This document shows, piece after piece, positions 19,226 through 20,115 of a DNA stretch of 20,115 nt. Source of the DNA: Cyanobacteria bacterium UBA5018 (lineage in GTDB: Bacteria; Cyanobacteriota; Cyanobacteriia; PCC-6307; Cyanobiaceae); the NCBI GenBank assembly GCA_002396505.1, contig DGYA01000005.1, positions 22,865 through 42,979 of the forward strand, given 5' to 3'. The notes beneath the pieces are model-generated. The model saw only the letters and a program-made list of their open reading frames with translations, did no database searches and was not told the DNA's origin. Within the stretch, counting starts at the first letter, position 1, and every line of letters begins with the position of its first letter. Both the position numbers and the translations under genes were made by a program.

Positions 19226-20115
19226 TTGGCGGCGCAGCGGCAGACGGGCCCAGAGGCAGACCAGCAGGCACCCAGCCAGGCCCAGCCCCAGCTGGCTCCA
19301 GGGCCGCCCGGGCGGGTCAAAATCATCGTGCTCGACGACGACCCCACCGGCTCCCAGACGGTGCACAGCTGCCCGCTGCTGCTGCGCTGGTCGCCCCAGG
19401 CCCTGGCCGCTGGCCTGGCCCACCCCTCGCCGCTGCTGTTTTTGCTGGCCAACAGCCGCGGACTGGCCGCCCCTGAGGCCGCCGAGCGGGTGCGGCAGAT
19501 TTGCAAGGTGCTGACGGCGGCATTAGCTGCCGCGCGCCAGGCCGGCGTGATCGATCGCTGGCTGCTGCTCAGTCGGGGGGATTCGACCCTGCGGGGCCAT
19601 TTCCCCCTGGAGAGCGAGCTACTGCAAGCCGAGCTGGGGCCCTTTGACGCCACTTTGCTGGTGCCGGCCTTCCTGCCCGGCGGCCGCACCACCGTGGCGG
19701 GCGAGCACCGCCTCCACGGCCTACCGGTGCACACCAGCGCCTTTGCGCAAGATCGCCAATTTGGCTATAGCACCAGTTATCTGCCGGCCTGGGTGGAGCA
19801 GAAGAGCGGCGGCCGCTGGCCGGCGCAGCAGGTGCAGCGGATTGGCTTGGCGGAGCTGGATGCGGCGGCGGCAGAGCTGGCTGGCCTCCAGCTGACTGCC
19901 CCCCAGCAGGCAGCGGGGTTGTCTGAGCAAAAAATTGCTTTGCCCGAGCCAGCGGCTGGCGGCTATGGGCTGTTGCTGCGGCGGCTGGCCAGCTTTGCGA
20001 ACAATGTCTGCGTGGTGGTGGATGGGGAGCGGCCCGAGCAGTTGTCGGCCCTGGCCGCCGCGGTGCGCCAGCTCACAGCCCCTACGGCGGCGGCGCCCTG
20101 GGGCCGGCCGCGGCG
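19226..20115 (+). CDS. Four-carbon acid sugar kinase family (DUF1537) protein, 3' end outside window
   Basis: An ATP-dependent kinase of the OtnK/DtnK type, which phosphorylates C4 acids such as threonate or erythronate; the true substrate here is unknown. The frame is open to the window end (about 296 codons seen). DDDPTGSQ (residues 37-44 from TTG 19226) is the N-terminal motif, SRGDSTLRG (116-124) the conserved core, followed by VPAFLPGGRTTVAGEHRLHG and FAQDRQFGYSTSYLP. The start is uncertain: TTG 19226 has AGGGA seven bases upstream, GTG 19202 and GTG 19328 are in frame, and the usual start MKIIVLDDD appears here as GTC-AAA, which is not a start codon. It is divergent from glcE. Confidence 0.8.
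   Translation, partial: MAAQRQTGPEADQQAPSQAQPQLAPGPPGRVKIIVLDDDPTGSQTVHSCPLLLRWSPQALAAGLAHPSPLLFLLANSRGLAAPEAAERVRQICKVLTAALAAARQAGVIDRWLLLSRGDSTLRGHFPLESELLQAELGPFDATLLVPAFLPGGRTTVAGEHRLHGLPVHTSAFAQDRQFGYSTSYLPAWVEQKSGGRWPAQQVQRIGLAELDAAAAELAGLQLTAPQQAAGLSEQKIALPEPAAGGYGLLLRRLASFANNVCVVVDGERPEQLSALAAAVRQLTAPTAAAPWGRPR

Noticed and set aside
19193..19423. 77-residue N-terminal extension of GlcE
   Set aside because: It covers the conserved start of the divergent kinase, and family-like sequence begins at 19192.

Overview
The window reads as chromosomal DNA of a GC-rich unicellular cyanobacterium, most likely of the Synechococcus/Cyanobium group. The support is two copies of the cyanobacterial HIP1 octamer GCGATCGC (3201-3208, 12623-12630), a glycolate-oxidase-type GlcE, a CPA2 antiporter resembling cyanobacterial NhaS3, glycogen phosphorylase, and many starts without a clear Shine-Dalgarno. 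No rRNA, tRNA, transposase or CRISPR array was found. Assignments rest on reading motifs, not on database searches.

Left part (635-8102, + strand): a compact six-gene run that looks like an exopolysaccharide operon. Its order is a small unknown gene, UDP-glucose dehydrogenase (ugd), UDP-glucuronate decarboxylase (UDP-xylose synthase), a secreted GH10 xylanase, a HlyD-type membrane-fusion protein, and a BcsA-type processive GT2 synthase with a C-terminal PilZ (c-di-GMP) domain. The first two enzymes convert UDP-glucose to UDP-xylose, the synthase and fusion protein could polymerise and export a beta-glycan, and the hydrolase is a xylanase instead of the usual cellulase. My main hypothesis is a c-di-GMP-controlled, xylan-like (or xylose-containing) exopolysaccharide system. 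A fucosyltransferase-like gene lies convergently just after it (8274-9095, -).

Middle (9096-11024): a sparse stretch with tandem repeats and palindromes, then four small ORFs of unknown function (9538, 9837, 10186, 10533). Two of them carry a CxCxxC cysteine motif. They face glgP (11140-13683, -) across a large hairpin.

Right part: a divergent CPA2 cation/proton antiporter (13986-15392, +); a small membrane protein (15453-15791, -); an alpha/beta hydrolase, a GtrA-like membrane protein and a polyprenyl-phosphate-type GT2 in one run (15815-17839, +); glcE (17912-19192, -); and, divergent from it and cut by the window end, a four-carbon acid sugar kinase (DUF1537) family gene (about 19226 onward, +).

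A recurring oddity is short tandem repeats, often with a unit divisible by three (15 bp at 222-296 and 4591-4650, 6 bp at 2162-2214, 12 bp at 9946-9993) plus 26-bp units at 9216-9267 and 15388-15456. Several sit at gene boundaries or inside coding regions.
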